Shown: positions 1 to 10,608 of the stretch, piece by piece
Position numbering within the stretch: position 1 is the first letter of the stretch
Layout of the letters: each line of letters opens with the position of its first letter
Assembly: GCA_027924585.1 (NCBI GenBank)
Contig: BSBM01000076.1
Span: 3,982,501-4,046,500 of the forward strand
Direction: 5' to 3'
DNA: 64,000 bases
From: Larix kaempferi
Lineage: Eukaryota; Streptophyta; Pinopsida; Pinales; Pinaceae
Notes under the pieces: model-generated
The model's database searches: none
What the model was told of the DNA's origin: nothing
What the model saw: only the letters and a program-made list of their open reading frames with translations
Program-made: the position numbers and the translations under genes

Positions 1-480
1 TACTACAGATATCTGGAAAGGAACACTCGAAGGAAGACGAGATTCTGTTATACCATTCCAATCAAAGGAAATAAACTCAGTACTTGGAGGAGGTCCTGTG
101 GAAATGGAAAGGATTTCCCCTTTCCTAGGACAATCTGAATTGACTAGGAAAACATCAGTGGTTTCAAATTCACTCTCAACTGGAAGACTAGAATGAGACG
201 AAGATTTTATCATGGTGACTACTTCAGTCTCAGCATTCTCCAATAAAAGAGTGGGATCAAGTGGAGGCGATATCGACTCAACCACTTCAACTTCACTCTT
301 TGAATAAAGAGTGGAATCGTCCGAGGATGGAGCTAGATCGATCATTTCTTCAACCAATGGGGGGTCAAGGGACGACTTATGACGACCAGCTAGAAGATGT
401 TTCTGAGATACATTAATGTCTTCCAAAAAATGCGAAGCTTCATCCATGCATGGACAAAGGTAAGTAAGGTGAATACCCTT
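1..480 (-). pseudogene. Tat-type gypsy polyprotein, region after the zinc knuckle (partial, off left edge)
   Basis: Read on the minus strand, this stretch is open without a stop from the TGA at 481-483 to the window edge, in the same frame as the gag-like frame at 484-1131. The first Met is at 447 (MDEASHFLEDINVSQ). The product is rich in Ser, Glu and Pro, like the spacer between zinc knuckle, protease and RT in Tat-type elements. No protease or RT motif is reached before the edge. I infer it is the continuation of the same polyprotein, cut by one in-frame stop; it could instead be a separate downstream ORF. Confidence 0.5.
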
Positions 481-1131
481 TCATAACAAACAAGGATTTT
501 TTACTTTACCTTTCCGACCCTTAACCATAGAGTCACTATTTGATAAGGTATTGTTAGTATGATGTCTAGAGGATGATGATACAGGTGGTTTGGAGGCTTT
601 AGACCACTCTTCTAACACTTTGGAAATAACGGGACAATCCTTGAGAAGGTGATCACCCTTGCAAAGCTTGCAAGGGAACTTGGATCTACGAGGTGTTCTC
701 ATAGAATGAGTTCCATTAGAGTAAATTGGTTGATGCTTGGTATCTTTCTTATCCTTCTTCTTCTTTATCTTCCTTTTATTCTTCTTCTTATCCTCCTGAT
801 TACTAACACTACTGTTTTGATCAGGGGAGGAAGAAGAAATGGAAGAGGATGCATCCAACGAAGAAGGGGAAGGAACAGTTTGGGATTGACACTCTCGTGG
901 TGGAGAGTTAACATTTGAAACATTAGGTACATACATAATCACCGGATTGAATAACCATACCGGTAATCCTATGGTTAATCCGGGAAGATTTAAAGTGGCA
1001 ATAAAGGGAGCACCAATATCTCCAACTGGAGGAAGAACAAAAGGTACCCCTTGAAAAGGGGTCTCTTGATTGGTAGTCCCAGAAGAGGTTTCCATATCTA
1101 AACTCTCTAAGTCCTTTATATTATCACACAA
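481..1131 (-). pseudogene. Gag-like protein with zinc knuckle but no capsid core (element T0)
   Basis: 216 codons. Residues about 40-60 (PFIATLNLPGLTIGLPVW) align with the start of gag in the two other Tat-type elements here (PFLATLDLPDLSRLINDPIW and FLETLNLPDLSKLTNDPVY). The roughly 200-residue capsid region that follows in those elements is absent. The frame goes straight into a Ser-rich, then Lys-rich linker (KKKNKRKIKKKKDKK) and a nucleocapsid-like knuckle CKLCKGDHLLKDC, a C-x2-C-x3-H-x4-C pattern. It ends at a TGA (481-483), after which the frame stays open. Seen: the homology blocks and missing core. Inferred: an internally deleted gag, of a decayed copy or a non-autonomous family. Confidence 0.65.
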
Positions 1132-3096
1132 GAAATGCTACTCAAACTAAAAGCAACAGGAAAAATTGTGTATAGGAGGGATGTAAAAGTCGTATCCTCA
1201 TGGGTGTGTCAAGCTGTCACAACTCATGATATATTGTAAGGTACAACAGTTATACTCGGACCAATTTTTCATAGCACTAACCAAGGAGGATTGGGACCAT
1301 ACGCTTGGTCGTATAACCTGACTACCTAACAATATGTGCATAGTAATCTCCCTGAGTTTTGTTCTCGATGTATTGCAAAAACAAGACGGTTGAAAGGTTT
1401 GCTCGGATGGTTCTAGGAATCCTAATGGGGTCTCTCGATATACTCAAGGTACGTGGGAGCTCCAATCCGTAGTGGTGATGTCTAATTCACAACTGTATGA
1501 CAAGATCCTTCCGATATACTACCGAGTATGTGAAGTGCCTTTCGATATACCCTAAGGTACGTGAAAGAGCCTTCGATATACCGGTTGGTACGTGGAAGAA
1601 CTACAAGCCCCCGGAATGAAGTGCAGGCAGATAACGACAGCTTCCATGTTTAACGATGCCGGAACACGTCACTAACCTAACACACAAGTTGCTAAAAGTT
1701 TTTAACTTAAACTAGCACTTGATTTTATCTTGTATGGTTAAGTGAATCCATGAATTGAAGACTTGAAATTTAAACAAGATGCAAATATGATCTATATGAA
1801 AATGCAAGTCTTCGTTTCTATGAAGTTCTACTTAAGAAAGAGATAGAGATATATTTTCTTCCCAAATGCACAACCCCATGCAAATACAATTTTAACTTTT
1901 TCAAAATGTTGGAAACAAGTGAAAAAACTCAAAATGATGCACCCAAAACTATCCTAAAGCGATAAAAGAGATCTTTTTATGAACACCAAATGCTATAATT
2001 CTATTCCATTTCCTATCTTTTTACACTCGAAAAAGACACATCTAAGCTACGGAAAGAAGAATTCCACAAACGTTTCCAATCAAATGCAAGACAAAGAAAA
2101 TCACTTAATAATCTTATCTAACTCAAATGCACACAAATCTGAAACAAGCCTTCCTTCTTCTTATGAGTGTGAGACCAAGAATGTCACATTATCAAATTAA
2201 ATCAAGAAGAATGTTTATGTTTTCCAATTTGTGAATCTATCAAAAGAGGTACAAAATCAAGCTTCTCTTTGAACTAAAGTGGAGGCAAGGAATCAATCTT
2301 TCCCAACAATCATTAGATAGCTCAACATGTAAGGGAAACAAGATGCACAACCCAAGGAAAAGAGACTTAAAAAGACAAGGATATCCCACACTTTTCAAGT
2401 CTTTTAAAACAAGTCAATCCACACCAAACCAAAAATTATCTCAAAACCTTAATATGGGTCAAAACGATTGTAGGATACACGATTCATGGCCCCCCTCGGT
2501 CCATGAGGGGGATTTTTTTTTCAAAAATAGAATCCATTTTGCTTAAAAATGCAACCAAAACACTACTTTTGACTCAAAGGGACAAACATGGATCCAAATC
2601 TAAAAAAACCCAAAAATGGAGGAAAATGGCAATATGTTGTGTCTAGGGGTTATGTGACTGAATCATATAGTACACAGAGCTCAATGGAATAGACCAAATG
2701 ACCAAAAAATGGAGAAAATCCATGTTGATCCCTAAGCTTTAAGGGGCTGGCACACCCTAGGACACTGAACCAGATTGCCAGAGAGGGGTTGGCACACCTT
2801 GTACATAGGCAGGTTGCGTCGGTGGCATAGTTTTTCTTTAGGCAAAGTGAGCCATCCAGACAGTGGCGCAGGGAAGACTTAGCCCAGATGCGCCTGACAA
2901 ATAACAAGCAACAAAATGACTAGATCTCCTAAGGTAGAAGGGAAAGAGGCCTAATACCGATACCAAAGAGAATCAAGGGAATCCAAGAAACTATTTAATG
3001 GAAAAATCCAATGATGGGAGGGGCTCAGGGGGCTAGAAAATGAACCAAAATAAATCAATGAAAACAAATCAAATTGAAATCAAAACTATGTTCTTT
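1132..3096 (-). other. Untranslated leader of element T0 between PBS and gag-like ORF
   Basis: About 1.96 kb with no convincing coding sequence on either strand; the small ORFs here are chance. It lies between a PBS-like site (3097-3113) and the gag-like frame, the position of the long leader typical of Tat-type elements. It carries the short imperfect repeats at 1433-1592. A long leader of similar size (about 1.8 kb) is present in the 15 kb relative at 16596-18391. Confidence 0.5.
1433..1592. repeat. Four imperfect copies of a CGATATAC...GGTACGTG motif
   Basis: Copies read as TCGATATACTCAAGGTACGT (1434), CCGATATACTACCGAGTATG (1511), TCGATATACCCTAAGGTACG (1541) and TCGATATACCGGTTGGTACG (1569), each followed by a G/A-rich end. 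The last three are spaced about 28-30 bp apart. They sit in the leader of element T0. Confidence 0.6.
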
Positions 3097-3113
3097 CCCC
3101 AGTGGAGTCGTCA
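3097..3113 (-). promoter_or_regulatory. Primer-binding site of element T0
   Basis: On the minus strand this reads TGACGACTCCACTGGGG, followed on the plus-strand side by a 4-nt spacer and a TG dinucleotide that would be the LTR end. The 15 kb element has TGGCGACTCTACTGG with the same 4-nt spacer before its LTR. Tat/Ogre elements are known to use a tRNA (Arg-type) with an end of this kind; I do not assign the isoacceptor. Confidence 0.6.
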
Positions 3114-3117
3114 GATT

Positions 3118-4071
3118 TGTTTTCGGACAATCTACTTGAGCATACGCAAGCATGATCTCCCTAGTTTAGGTGGATCTAGAACAAAAGTTAACAGAATATA
3201 AAACTACTTTCCTATATCAATTAGAGATCAAGGTAGATAGATGTCTTATCTTCATATTCGTGAATCTTTATCCTCTTTGTTGCTCCAAGCTTCGTGGTCG
3301 TCAGATCTGTAACTGCAAGACCTATCAAAGCACATCGAGACAAACGAATAGTAAAAGCATATCTAAACACTAACTGATCTAAGCAAACAGTTAAGGAAGT
3401 GAGCTCTAAATATCATTAACACAAAGACATTTATGAAAAGAGATTATATTATTGTAAATAAGTGGGAAATACATATAAGAGTGATGATTACAACCCAAGC
3501 CTTAACACTGCAATCTTCCTCCAACAAGCCAAGCCAATGCCTCCAAAGAAAATGTATGCCTCCCAAGAGATGGATAGGGATCACCTAGGTTAATTCCACC
3601 AACATGTAAGTGCTATAGACTTTCCTCTCCTTGGAATGGAGAGAGGGGTTGAATTTATATGGATAAAGGGATAGAGTAGGTTGAGGATTAAGGGGAGAGG
3701 GTTAAGGGATCCTCCAATTAGGTTAGGGTACCGAATTCCAGCTCACCTAGAAGTTAGGGATGACCCTCCACCTTAGCTAGCTTCGAGAAAGGCTTCGAAG
3801 CTTCCATTTATCCACCGTAACCAACCTCGGAGCAACCTGGATGAAGGAAAAGTGTCCCAAAGGTGGGATGGCGCAGGTTGCAAGAAGGCTAAGTGAGTCG
3901 GTGGCTCACCCTATCAAGGTTATACCTGCGCCACATAGGGTCTAGCGCTCCTTGACTGAAGGCAAGGTGAGTCGGCCTACTTAAAGGAGGTAGAAATGTG
4001 GGGATAATCTCATACTCAATGTACTTTAGCTAAAGGAACTTTAGGGATTCAGGCATAGAGTTGATACATGG
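3118..4071 (-). mobile_element. 5' LTR of element T0, interrupted by the 15 kb element
   Basis: Begins TGTTTTCGGACAATC on the plus strand, directly beyond the PBS and 4-nt spacer. No second copy of this LTR is in the window, so its far end is unknown. It probably resumes at 19126, on the other side of the inserted 15 kb element. No coding sequence is seen in it. Confidence 0.5.
4067..4071. repeat. Target-site duplication CATGG, left copy (right copy 19121-19125)
   Basis: CATGG directly precedes the TG of the left LTR (4072) and directly follows the CA of the right LTR (19120). A perfect 5 bp duplication is the expected signature of LTR-retrotransposon integration and fixes the element ends. 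Confidence 0.9.
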
Positions 4072-4771
4072 TGTTGGTAGAATTTTTCCCTACGGATAAG
4101 TCAAAATTCTCTTAAATTAAAGCAGATTTAAAACTAACTCTAAGATAAGAACAAAACAAAACAAATGCTACCTTGAATTTCCTGATCTAACTTTCACAAC
4201 AAGATTACATGCATTCAGAAGATATGAAAGATATAACTCACCTTTCAATTCGATGTTTGTCCCGCTTCTGACTCTTGATCCCAAAGCTCCAATGTAGAAC
4301 CTGTTGAGATCAAACAAAGAACAAGTATACAAGCTTCCAAATACCTTGAAGTAAAGATTAGATTCAAATCTAGAGTATATACATTCCATGTCAGAAACTC
4401 ATATAATACACATGAAATGGGAAAAACAAGACAAGTTATTTCATTACAAACTTGAAGAATACTTACAAAGGTTGCTTGATGTCCAAGCCAATCCTCCAGC
4501 TCCAAGTGCTTCCTCCTCTAGCTATCTCCACAAAGGCTGCAAGATCATAAGTTTGATACCTCTAAGAGTCCTCCCCTTTGCTCATGGAATGGCTCTCTCT
4601 TATGGTAGTTAGGGTAAATGAAGTCTCAGCTAGGTTGATTCTTGTCAGGGTAGATTTTCCTTCATGGATCACTCATCATTTTTCTCTTCTGGGTGCTTTA
4701 AGCAGTAGGGGAAGTGTCGTCAACTATTTTTGTGGTGAAGATGCGACACTGTGGAATATGGAGGTATAACA
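4072..4771 (-). repeat. 3' LTR of element TA
   Basis: 700 bp, TG...CA ends, nearly identical to 18414-19120. Short ORFs occurring in both LTR copies show no recognisable product and are not treated as genes. Confidence 0.93.
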
Positions 4772-6697
4772 GATGCCCCATAAAGTGTGAGGTTAGAAGG
4801 GACTGATGGCCAAAAGACTTTACAAATACCATGCAGAGATAGTATCGAGGAGAGCGACAAGGAGCTGAAACAGAAACAAGATGTTAGATATACCACCGAG
4901 GTGGGAATCCCCATTCTCAAAAACAAATGACTCAAAGCATGGCTGCCGACCAATACATTGCAGATCCATGAGTACTGAGATGATATAGACTGTGGACAGA
5001 TCATGGCTACTATGAACAAGCATAGATCCATGAGACAGTAATGACACAGCCACGACCAATACAAAAAGTGGATCTGTGTGACAATACAAAGGATATCTCC
5101 AACGCAACCTAGACGCAATCAAGATACAAAGGTGCGCCCAGGGTCTTCTACCCGATCGCAAACGATACAAATCTAGCCATGTGATTACAAAGTGTTGAAG
5201 TCGAACATGGTAGAAACCATTTGATTACCGGTTAATGATGTGAACCATTAACAAATGCGAGGGAAATCACCAATGATGACGATGATCCCCAAGGTATCCC
5301 AAGTACATCTCAACGAAATGCGAATGGATGAGTTGATGTCGAGCATTCGAGAGATTGTTCGATCAGAAGTCAGTGATGTAAACCTACTGTCGAACATGAG
5401 GAAACCTGCCATTGAGGCATGCAGGAACCAAGGTACTAATGGTTGAACCCTAAGTCCAATTCCCAGATAGTGATTTGGTGTCGACGGGAATAGACTCATC
5501 GAAGGTGGGCCATAATGATTCCCACATCATCAACACGAAATAGGAGCGAAAGATAGTATAAGATGATGAGACACTGGAGTATGTACTGACACAGCGGAGG
5601 TCTGACATAATGAACGACTTTGGACACTGCAACCCTTTGAACATGTAACGGCATGTAATAGGACTTGGCAGCAGGGTTTATTGATAGCAGAGGATAGACA
5701 CCGAATGAGTAGGCTCATGGCCAGGGAGACGACTCAGGATGATGACCATAACTCAGTAAAAAATAGATACCCAATATAGACAAGGGACAGACACATGCCA
5801 TGTTCAAAGGTAACGACGGACAAGCTGCCAAAAACAAACTTGACTTGTTCCCCCTATTCCCCCGACATGATAGACGAGTACATCTTTGTTGTTTTTCAAG
5901 CTTGAAGAGGATAACAGATGCTCGGTGTAGCTCATCTCATAGATGAGTCCAATCTCACATGTTTTACGAACCTGAGAAAGGAGGGGTTCGTCCCGAAGTG
6001 GGTCCTTCGATGTTAAATTTTAACGAGTCCAAGGAAGGAAAACTCGGTAGTTTTTCACATTTAGAGAGCCTGAAAAACTTAAAGGAAGCTCCACAGTGTA
6101 CTTTTTCATAAATTTAGTCCCTCGATCCCGAAAAAGTGTAAAACAATTCCCGAGAGAACTCTCCCAGCCAAAATTGACTGAGGTATACCTTTCTCGTAAA
6201 TAGTCTACACGGACCGAAAAAGGGGTAACCTATCACCGAATAGACGACCTTTCAAATACTTTTACAAGTGTGAAAGATTCAAGATCACTTGGCAATCTTT
6301 TCAATTTTAGGGAGTTTGAAAAGAGCTTAACTATGGACTCCAATGGTCTTTTTCGTAATTTTTAATTATTCTTGTCTGAAAAGAGAATAAAATACAACCA
6401 GGATAATACTTCCTCATCGTTTAACGAGCATGAGTAAAGCTGACCAAACTCGACACCATTTACTTGAGTTTAACAAGCACGACACGGGTGTAAAAGCGCT
6501 TGGAATCTTTTTCAAGTTTTAATCCAGAGCACGAAAAAGATAAAGTAGGCTCAAAATGAAGGTCAAACAATGAATAAACGCCAGTGTGAATATATTGTCT
6601 TTAAGGGAGATCCTGTCAATAAGTGCTCATAAAACCAGATATTAGTAATGTGAAATGAGCTTTATTTTCACTAGATAAAATAATGAGTAAAAAATGA
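4772..6697 (-). other. 3' non-coding region of element TA
   Basis: 1.9 kb between the 3' LTR and the antisense promoter. No domain is recognisable on either strand. It contains A-rich/GAAAAAG-rich stretches (about 6000-6560) and several chance ORFs. Tat-type elements commonly have long non-coding 3' regions. Confidence 0.5.
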
Positions 6698-6707
6698 GTG
6701 AAAAGGC

Positions 6708-6716
6708 TATATAAAG
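6708..6716 (+). promoter_or_regulatory. TATA box of the antisense gene
   Basis: CTATATAAAGG on the plus strand (TATATAAAG at 6708-6716), a near-consensus plant TATA box. It lies about 140 bp upstream of a consensus splice donor and 490 bp upstream of the proposed antisense start codon, and faces against the retrotransposon genes. Confidence 0.5.
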
Positions 6717-6851
6717 GATGGGTACAAGTAGAAAGTTACCATTTCACTTGTGTATTTACCAAAAGAGGAGATTTTACCCATTTGAGGAGCAAAACTTCAA
6801 GAGTTCATATCTGGAGGTTTGGGGCACCATTTCGACAACCGTCTGCGCCAG

Positions 6852-7175
6852 GTAAGAGCTTTCAAGCTTCTCTTTCATTTCATGTATGGATAACTTGCTT
6901 TCAGTAGGAAAAAGTGGTTTTTTGGGCAGGCCCTATTAAGCAAAAATCGCCCTTCACAGTACTGCACGAGGGATGTATCGGGAAACGCAGTACTGTTTAA
7001 CAGTACCGCTCTGTGATATTAAATAGGGGCACGGTACTGTGCAGTACCACACGGTGAAATTTGTCCCAGGCGCGATAGAAGCGAATTTTATGATGAAAAA
7101 ATCATTTTTTCTCAAGTTTTCTGTTGAAACCAAGTTATTAAATGATTACTGAATGCTTTCCATGACCTTTTGCAG
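6852..7175 (+). other. Predicted 5'-leader intron of the antisense gene
   Basis: Donor GCGCCAG|GTAAGAG with GT at 6852-6853; acceptor CCTTTTGCAG|GAG ending at 7175. Both are near consensus for plants. Splicing would join a leader exon (about 6740-6851) to the exon holding the ATG at 7201. The intron contains the cluster of CAGTAC/GGTACTG motifs at 6958-7055. Confidence 0.45.
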
Positions 7176-7200
7176 GAGTTTGCAACTTGTTTGGATCAAA

Positions 7201-8480
7201 ATGGTCAGTTGGAAAGAACGAGAGCATGAAGTGGATGATTTGTTGGCCGAAAATGACCAAAGGACCGTGACCGTACTAAGGGAATGCGGTTTGTTGAAAT
7301 TCTTCAAAACCAAAGGCATTTGTCAGCAAGCCAAACTTCTCACCCATCTTATTCATTTGTGGGACCCCGACATTCAAGCTTTCCGAGTGGGAGAACACAC
7401 CCTTGAGATTGAACTCGAGGATATTTATTTCCTCATAGGCCTCTCGAAAACAGGAGCCCGGGTGAACTTTACTGGATACACAGCCTCGGAGGCGAGCACA
7501 GATGCATTGATTGCTCGCCGCTCGGTATTGCCATCAGGGTTCGAGTAAGAAAAGCGGCAAAGTGGTCATAAAAGATGTTATAGAACTTCCTGTAAAAACC
7601 GTGTTGTTCACCATCACACGTGCAGCAGGGAGCACAGGTCCCCATCAGGCGTCCCGTACACAAATGAATCTCGTAGTGGATTGTATGGAGGGAACAGTAT
7701 TCAACTGGTGTGAGACGGTGTTGACCAACCTCAAAGAGCAAGTGCACAAGTGTAGGGTTGGAGAGAATTCCCAATTTGGTTATGGGAGTATCCTAGTCAC
7801 CTTCTTTTTGGCGAGGGTTCCATTGTTGCGCCCACAGATAGCTATGCCCCGCCGTCCACCTATCGAGCCATGGATGGCTCGATGGAGTGATTATGCAGGA
7901 CGTCTTGGAGGGCCACAGCATTTGGCTTTTGGTGAGGATTTCTTCTCGTGGCTTGAGGAACAGATAGTTATGATTGATGACTACCCCTATGCAGGGGTGG
8001 ATTTCCGCGAGGACATAGACTTGGCACTACCGGAAGACGAGGATTGGGACAACTTAGGTATGACCTTCATGGATATATATTTTTTCTTTTTTGAATATAT
8101 AATTTTTATTGCTTTTTAGAATGTGTAAAAGACTTTTAATGTATGTACGTATGCATGTCGTAGATCGTGGACCATAGAGACCAGCTGGGTACTCGCCATT
8201 ACGTCAAGGTGGTATTGATCGCCAAGCCGCCCCAGATGAAGAAGAAGACGAGGATGAGGCAGGAGGAGTCCGGGATATAGAGAGGAACCTATAGGGCTTA
8301 ACTCATGGTATCCCTGCTATGAGGATGGATGACGTCCCTTTGCATCTCCAACGGCATACCGTAGGTGTGCCTGGGCGTATCGGCCGACTCCTTCGTAGGG
8401 TGGCTCGAGCTGTAGTGTGTTATCATCAGCAGCGTGAGGAATCTGACGAGGGACATGATAGATCTCCTAAATCTCCCTAG
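7201..8480 (+). pseudogene. Antisense gene inside element TA, plant-mobile-domain-like protein
   Basis: Runs opposite to the gag-pol genes. The start is taken as ATG 7201 (MVSWKEREHEVDD), just inside the exon opened by the acceptor at 7175. The part FRVGEHTLEIELEDIYFLIGL resembles the plant mobile domain (PMD) pattern 'F-G-E-T-LEDV-LLGL' found in transposon-borne and host proteins. A one-base frameshift lies near 7530-7548; the frame then runs to LPEDEDWDNLG. A GTATG donor at 8060 and CAG acceptor at 8184 would splice to an acidic tail (PDEEEDEDEAGG). One in-frame TAG (8292-8294) interrupts the tail, which stays open to the stop at 8478-8480. Extra antisense ORFs of this kind are known in some plant Ty3/gypsy elements; their role is unknown. 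The exon model is inferred. Confidence 0.6.
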
Positions 8481-8687
8481 ATGGCAACTTTTATCTTTTT
8501 GCGGCATGTATACGATATGTAGGCTTTGAGAGCCAAATTTTTGTATGGGATTTGGTCCCAAATTTTGTCTTTAAAACACAAACTATATGTATTTGAAAAA
8601 ACACTTTTATATACAGTGATATGGACCTATTTTCATGATCGTATTTATCTACAATGACTTATGTGTTTTACTTTTCGTAATGTGTTT

Positions 8688-9101
8688 TTATGTATGGGAA
8701 AGATGCCAATCCAAAATGTAATTAGCGAATGAATCAGCTATACAATTGAATTCTCTTGGTATGTGTTGATATGAAATAAAATTAAAAGATCGTTCCAAGA
8801 GGTGTACCCTCCGAAATAAATGAAGTAGGATAGGATCGCGAACTATGTAAACACGATTCAGATGAGAAACCACGAGTTGGGAGTCTAAAAAGACTGATAG
8901 GGAGTCAATTCCGAGTGAAGCAAGCTCCATCAAGAGTCCAGTGACTGCATGGTACTCTGCGATATTGTTGGTTGCAGGACCCAAACAATTGGCTCCTGAA
9001 GATATCAACTCGCCAGCGGGAGAATAAATTACCCATGCTGCGGAAGCGAGATTCCAGGTATTCCGGCTTGCATCGTCGGCGAATCCAAAGTAGGCGGACA
9101 T
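8688..9101 (-). CDS. Second (archaeal-type) RNase H of element TA, 3' of integrase
   Basis: 137 codons, intact. Catalytic pattern visible: acidic residues in FGFADDASRN (about residue 9), Glu in NNIAEYHAV (about 48), Asp in VFLDSQLVV (about 73) and Asp in FNCIADSFAN (about 125). This is the four-residue set of the RNase HI fold and the sequence type of the additional RNase H of plant Tat elements. It would remove RNA from RNA-DNA hybrids during reverse transcription. The first Met at 9101 may not be the true start, since it probably belongs to the polyprotein; it begins about 120 bp after the integrase C-terminus. It is separate from the RNase H next to the RT, which has lost its usual first Asp. 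Confidence 0.82.
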   Translation of the reverse strand: MSAYFGFADDASRNTWNLASAAWVIYSPAGELISSGANCLGPATNNIAEYHAVTGLLMELASLGIDSLSVFLDSQLVVSHLNRVYIVRDPILLHLFRRVHLLERSFNFISYQHIPREFNCIADSFANYILDWHLSHT

Positions 9102-9221
9102 CTGCGCATAAAATCACGAGTCAAAGTAAGAGTGGATACATGAGGTCCACGCGCACACCAAAAAATGAGTAAAAATAAGCTAAGTACATTATGTACAAAA
9201 AGTAAACCGCGTAGGGTAACC

Positions 9222-10608
9222 TTACGCGTAGAAGCGTTTGAGGTATAGCCCATTGCGGGGCCGTGCCAATGGCGTACCATCACAATCGATGAGTTCATAG
9301 GCTCCTTTCTCTAAGACACGTTTTACAACAAAGGGGACGTACCACATAGATTCTAGTTTTCCTTTTCCGAGTTTATCGTGCATTTGATCATATGTGAGTA
9401 CGAGGTCACCTTCATTGAAAACCCGAGGTTTGAACGGATTTATCATACTGAGCTTTGATGCATTTTTTATGACCTTCATTGGCTAAAGCAGTGTCGCGAC
9501 GACTTTCATCTAGCTTGGCTAGGTATAGAAACCGTTCCTCTTCAGACGTGGTGTGGGGAAGTAGCTCTATGGCTATCTTAAGTGATGGAATTTCACATTC
9601 AATCGGTAAAATGGCTTCTAGGCCATACACCAGTTGGAATGGTGTAAACCCATTAGCACTTTTTACTGAGGTTCGGTATGCCCATAATGCTGAAAATAGA
9701 GCTGAGTGCCAGTTGGATTTCTGAGTACCCACAATACGCTGAATCATTCATTTCAGAACTTTGTTAATGGCTTCAACTTGGCCATTGGCTTGTGGGTAGT
9801 ATGGGGTTGAGTTTTCATGGCGAAAACCCAACTTGGCACTTAGTTCCTCAATCATATGGTTCCTGAAGTGGGAGCCATGATCGATCACAATGGATTGTGG
9901 GACACCAAATCTAGCTATAATGTGATTGAATATGAATTGTGCTACTGTTTTTCCGTCCTCAGCATACGTAGGCATCGCTTCAGCCCATTTTGTGAAATAG
10001 TCAACAGCTACTATGACATAGCTATGCCCCCCGGCTGAAGTGGGCTTACAGTGCATGAAATATATGCCCCATTTGGAAAAGGGGCCGACGGCAATAACAG
10101 GATGGAGTGGAGCGGGGTGCGAGCGTGTTTTACCATGAAAGAATTGACACGGTGGACATTTCTTGACCGTTTCAATGCAGTCTTTGAAAATCAAGGGCCA
10201 GAAATATCCTGCTCGCAGTATTTTCTGGGCCATAGGCATCCCAGAAAGATGACCACCACATGCTCCAGCATGGCAGTCATTAAGAACGCGTTCTGCCTCA
10301 TCTAGGGTCAAACAGCGTCGAAGAACGGTGTCGACACCACGTCGATACAGAGTATCGTTGACTATGAGGTAGTATTTGGCGTGATGTCGGATGCGTCGAC
10401 GTTCATCGCGAGTGAGGTCGGGGCGGAAGCGTTGGGTTTGGAGATATAATAGAATATCCCTGTACCACGGATCAGATGTGCTAATGAGGAACAACGATTC
10501 ATCAGGAAGAGAATCGATGGGCTCGGATTGCTCGATAGCACGGGGCAAGTTACAAATCAACTCAGCAAAGACCAAAGACTTCTTGGACTTGGCTTTGACA
10601 AATTCCAA
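9222..10608 (-). pseudogene. Integrase of element TA, catalytic Asp lost
   Basis: Order: end of the RNase H linker (EFVKAKSKKSLVFAELI), HHCC zinc finger (CHAGACGGHLSG ... CPPCQFF), catalytic core, C-terminal DNA-binding part (PRVFNEGDLVLTYDQMHDK ... RNGLYLKRFYA). In the core the second Asp (IDHGSHF) and Glu (NGQVEAINK) are present. The first Asp, expected in the W-G-x-D motif, reads WGIYF (TAT, near 10071), a D-to-Y change. An in-frame TGA interrupts at 9748-9750, and a frameshift near 9430 separates the C-terminal part. No chromodomain follows, as expected for Tat. It should integrate cDNA into chromosomes but this copy cannot. Confidence 0.85.

Noticed and set aside
649-918. Plus-strand ORF of 89 codons with a hydrophobic Leu/Ile run
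   Set aside because: It is the complement of the Lys-rich linker of the gag-like gene on the minus strand.
4245-4612. ORFs inside the LTRs of element TA, repeated at 18587-18957
   Set aside because: Conserved only because the LTRs are near-identical; no domain, and other frames are equally open.
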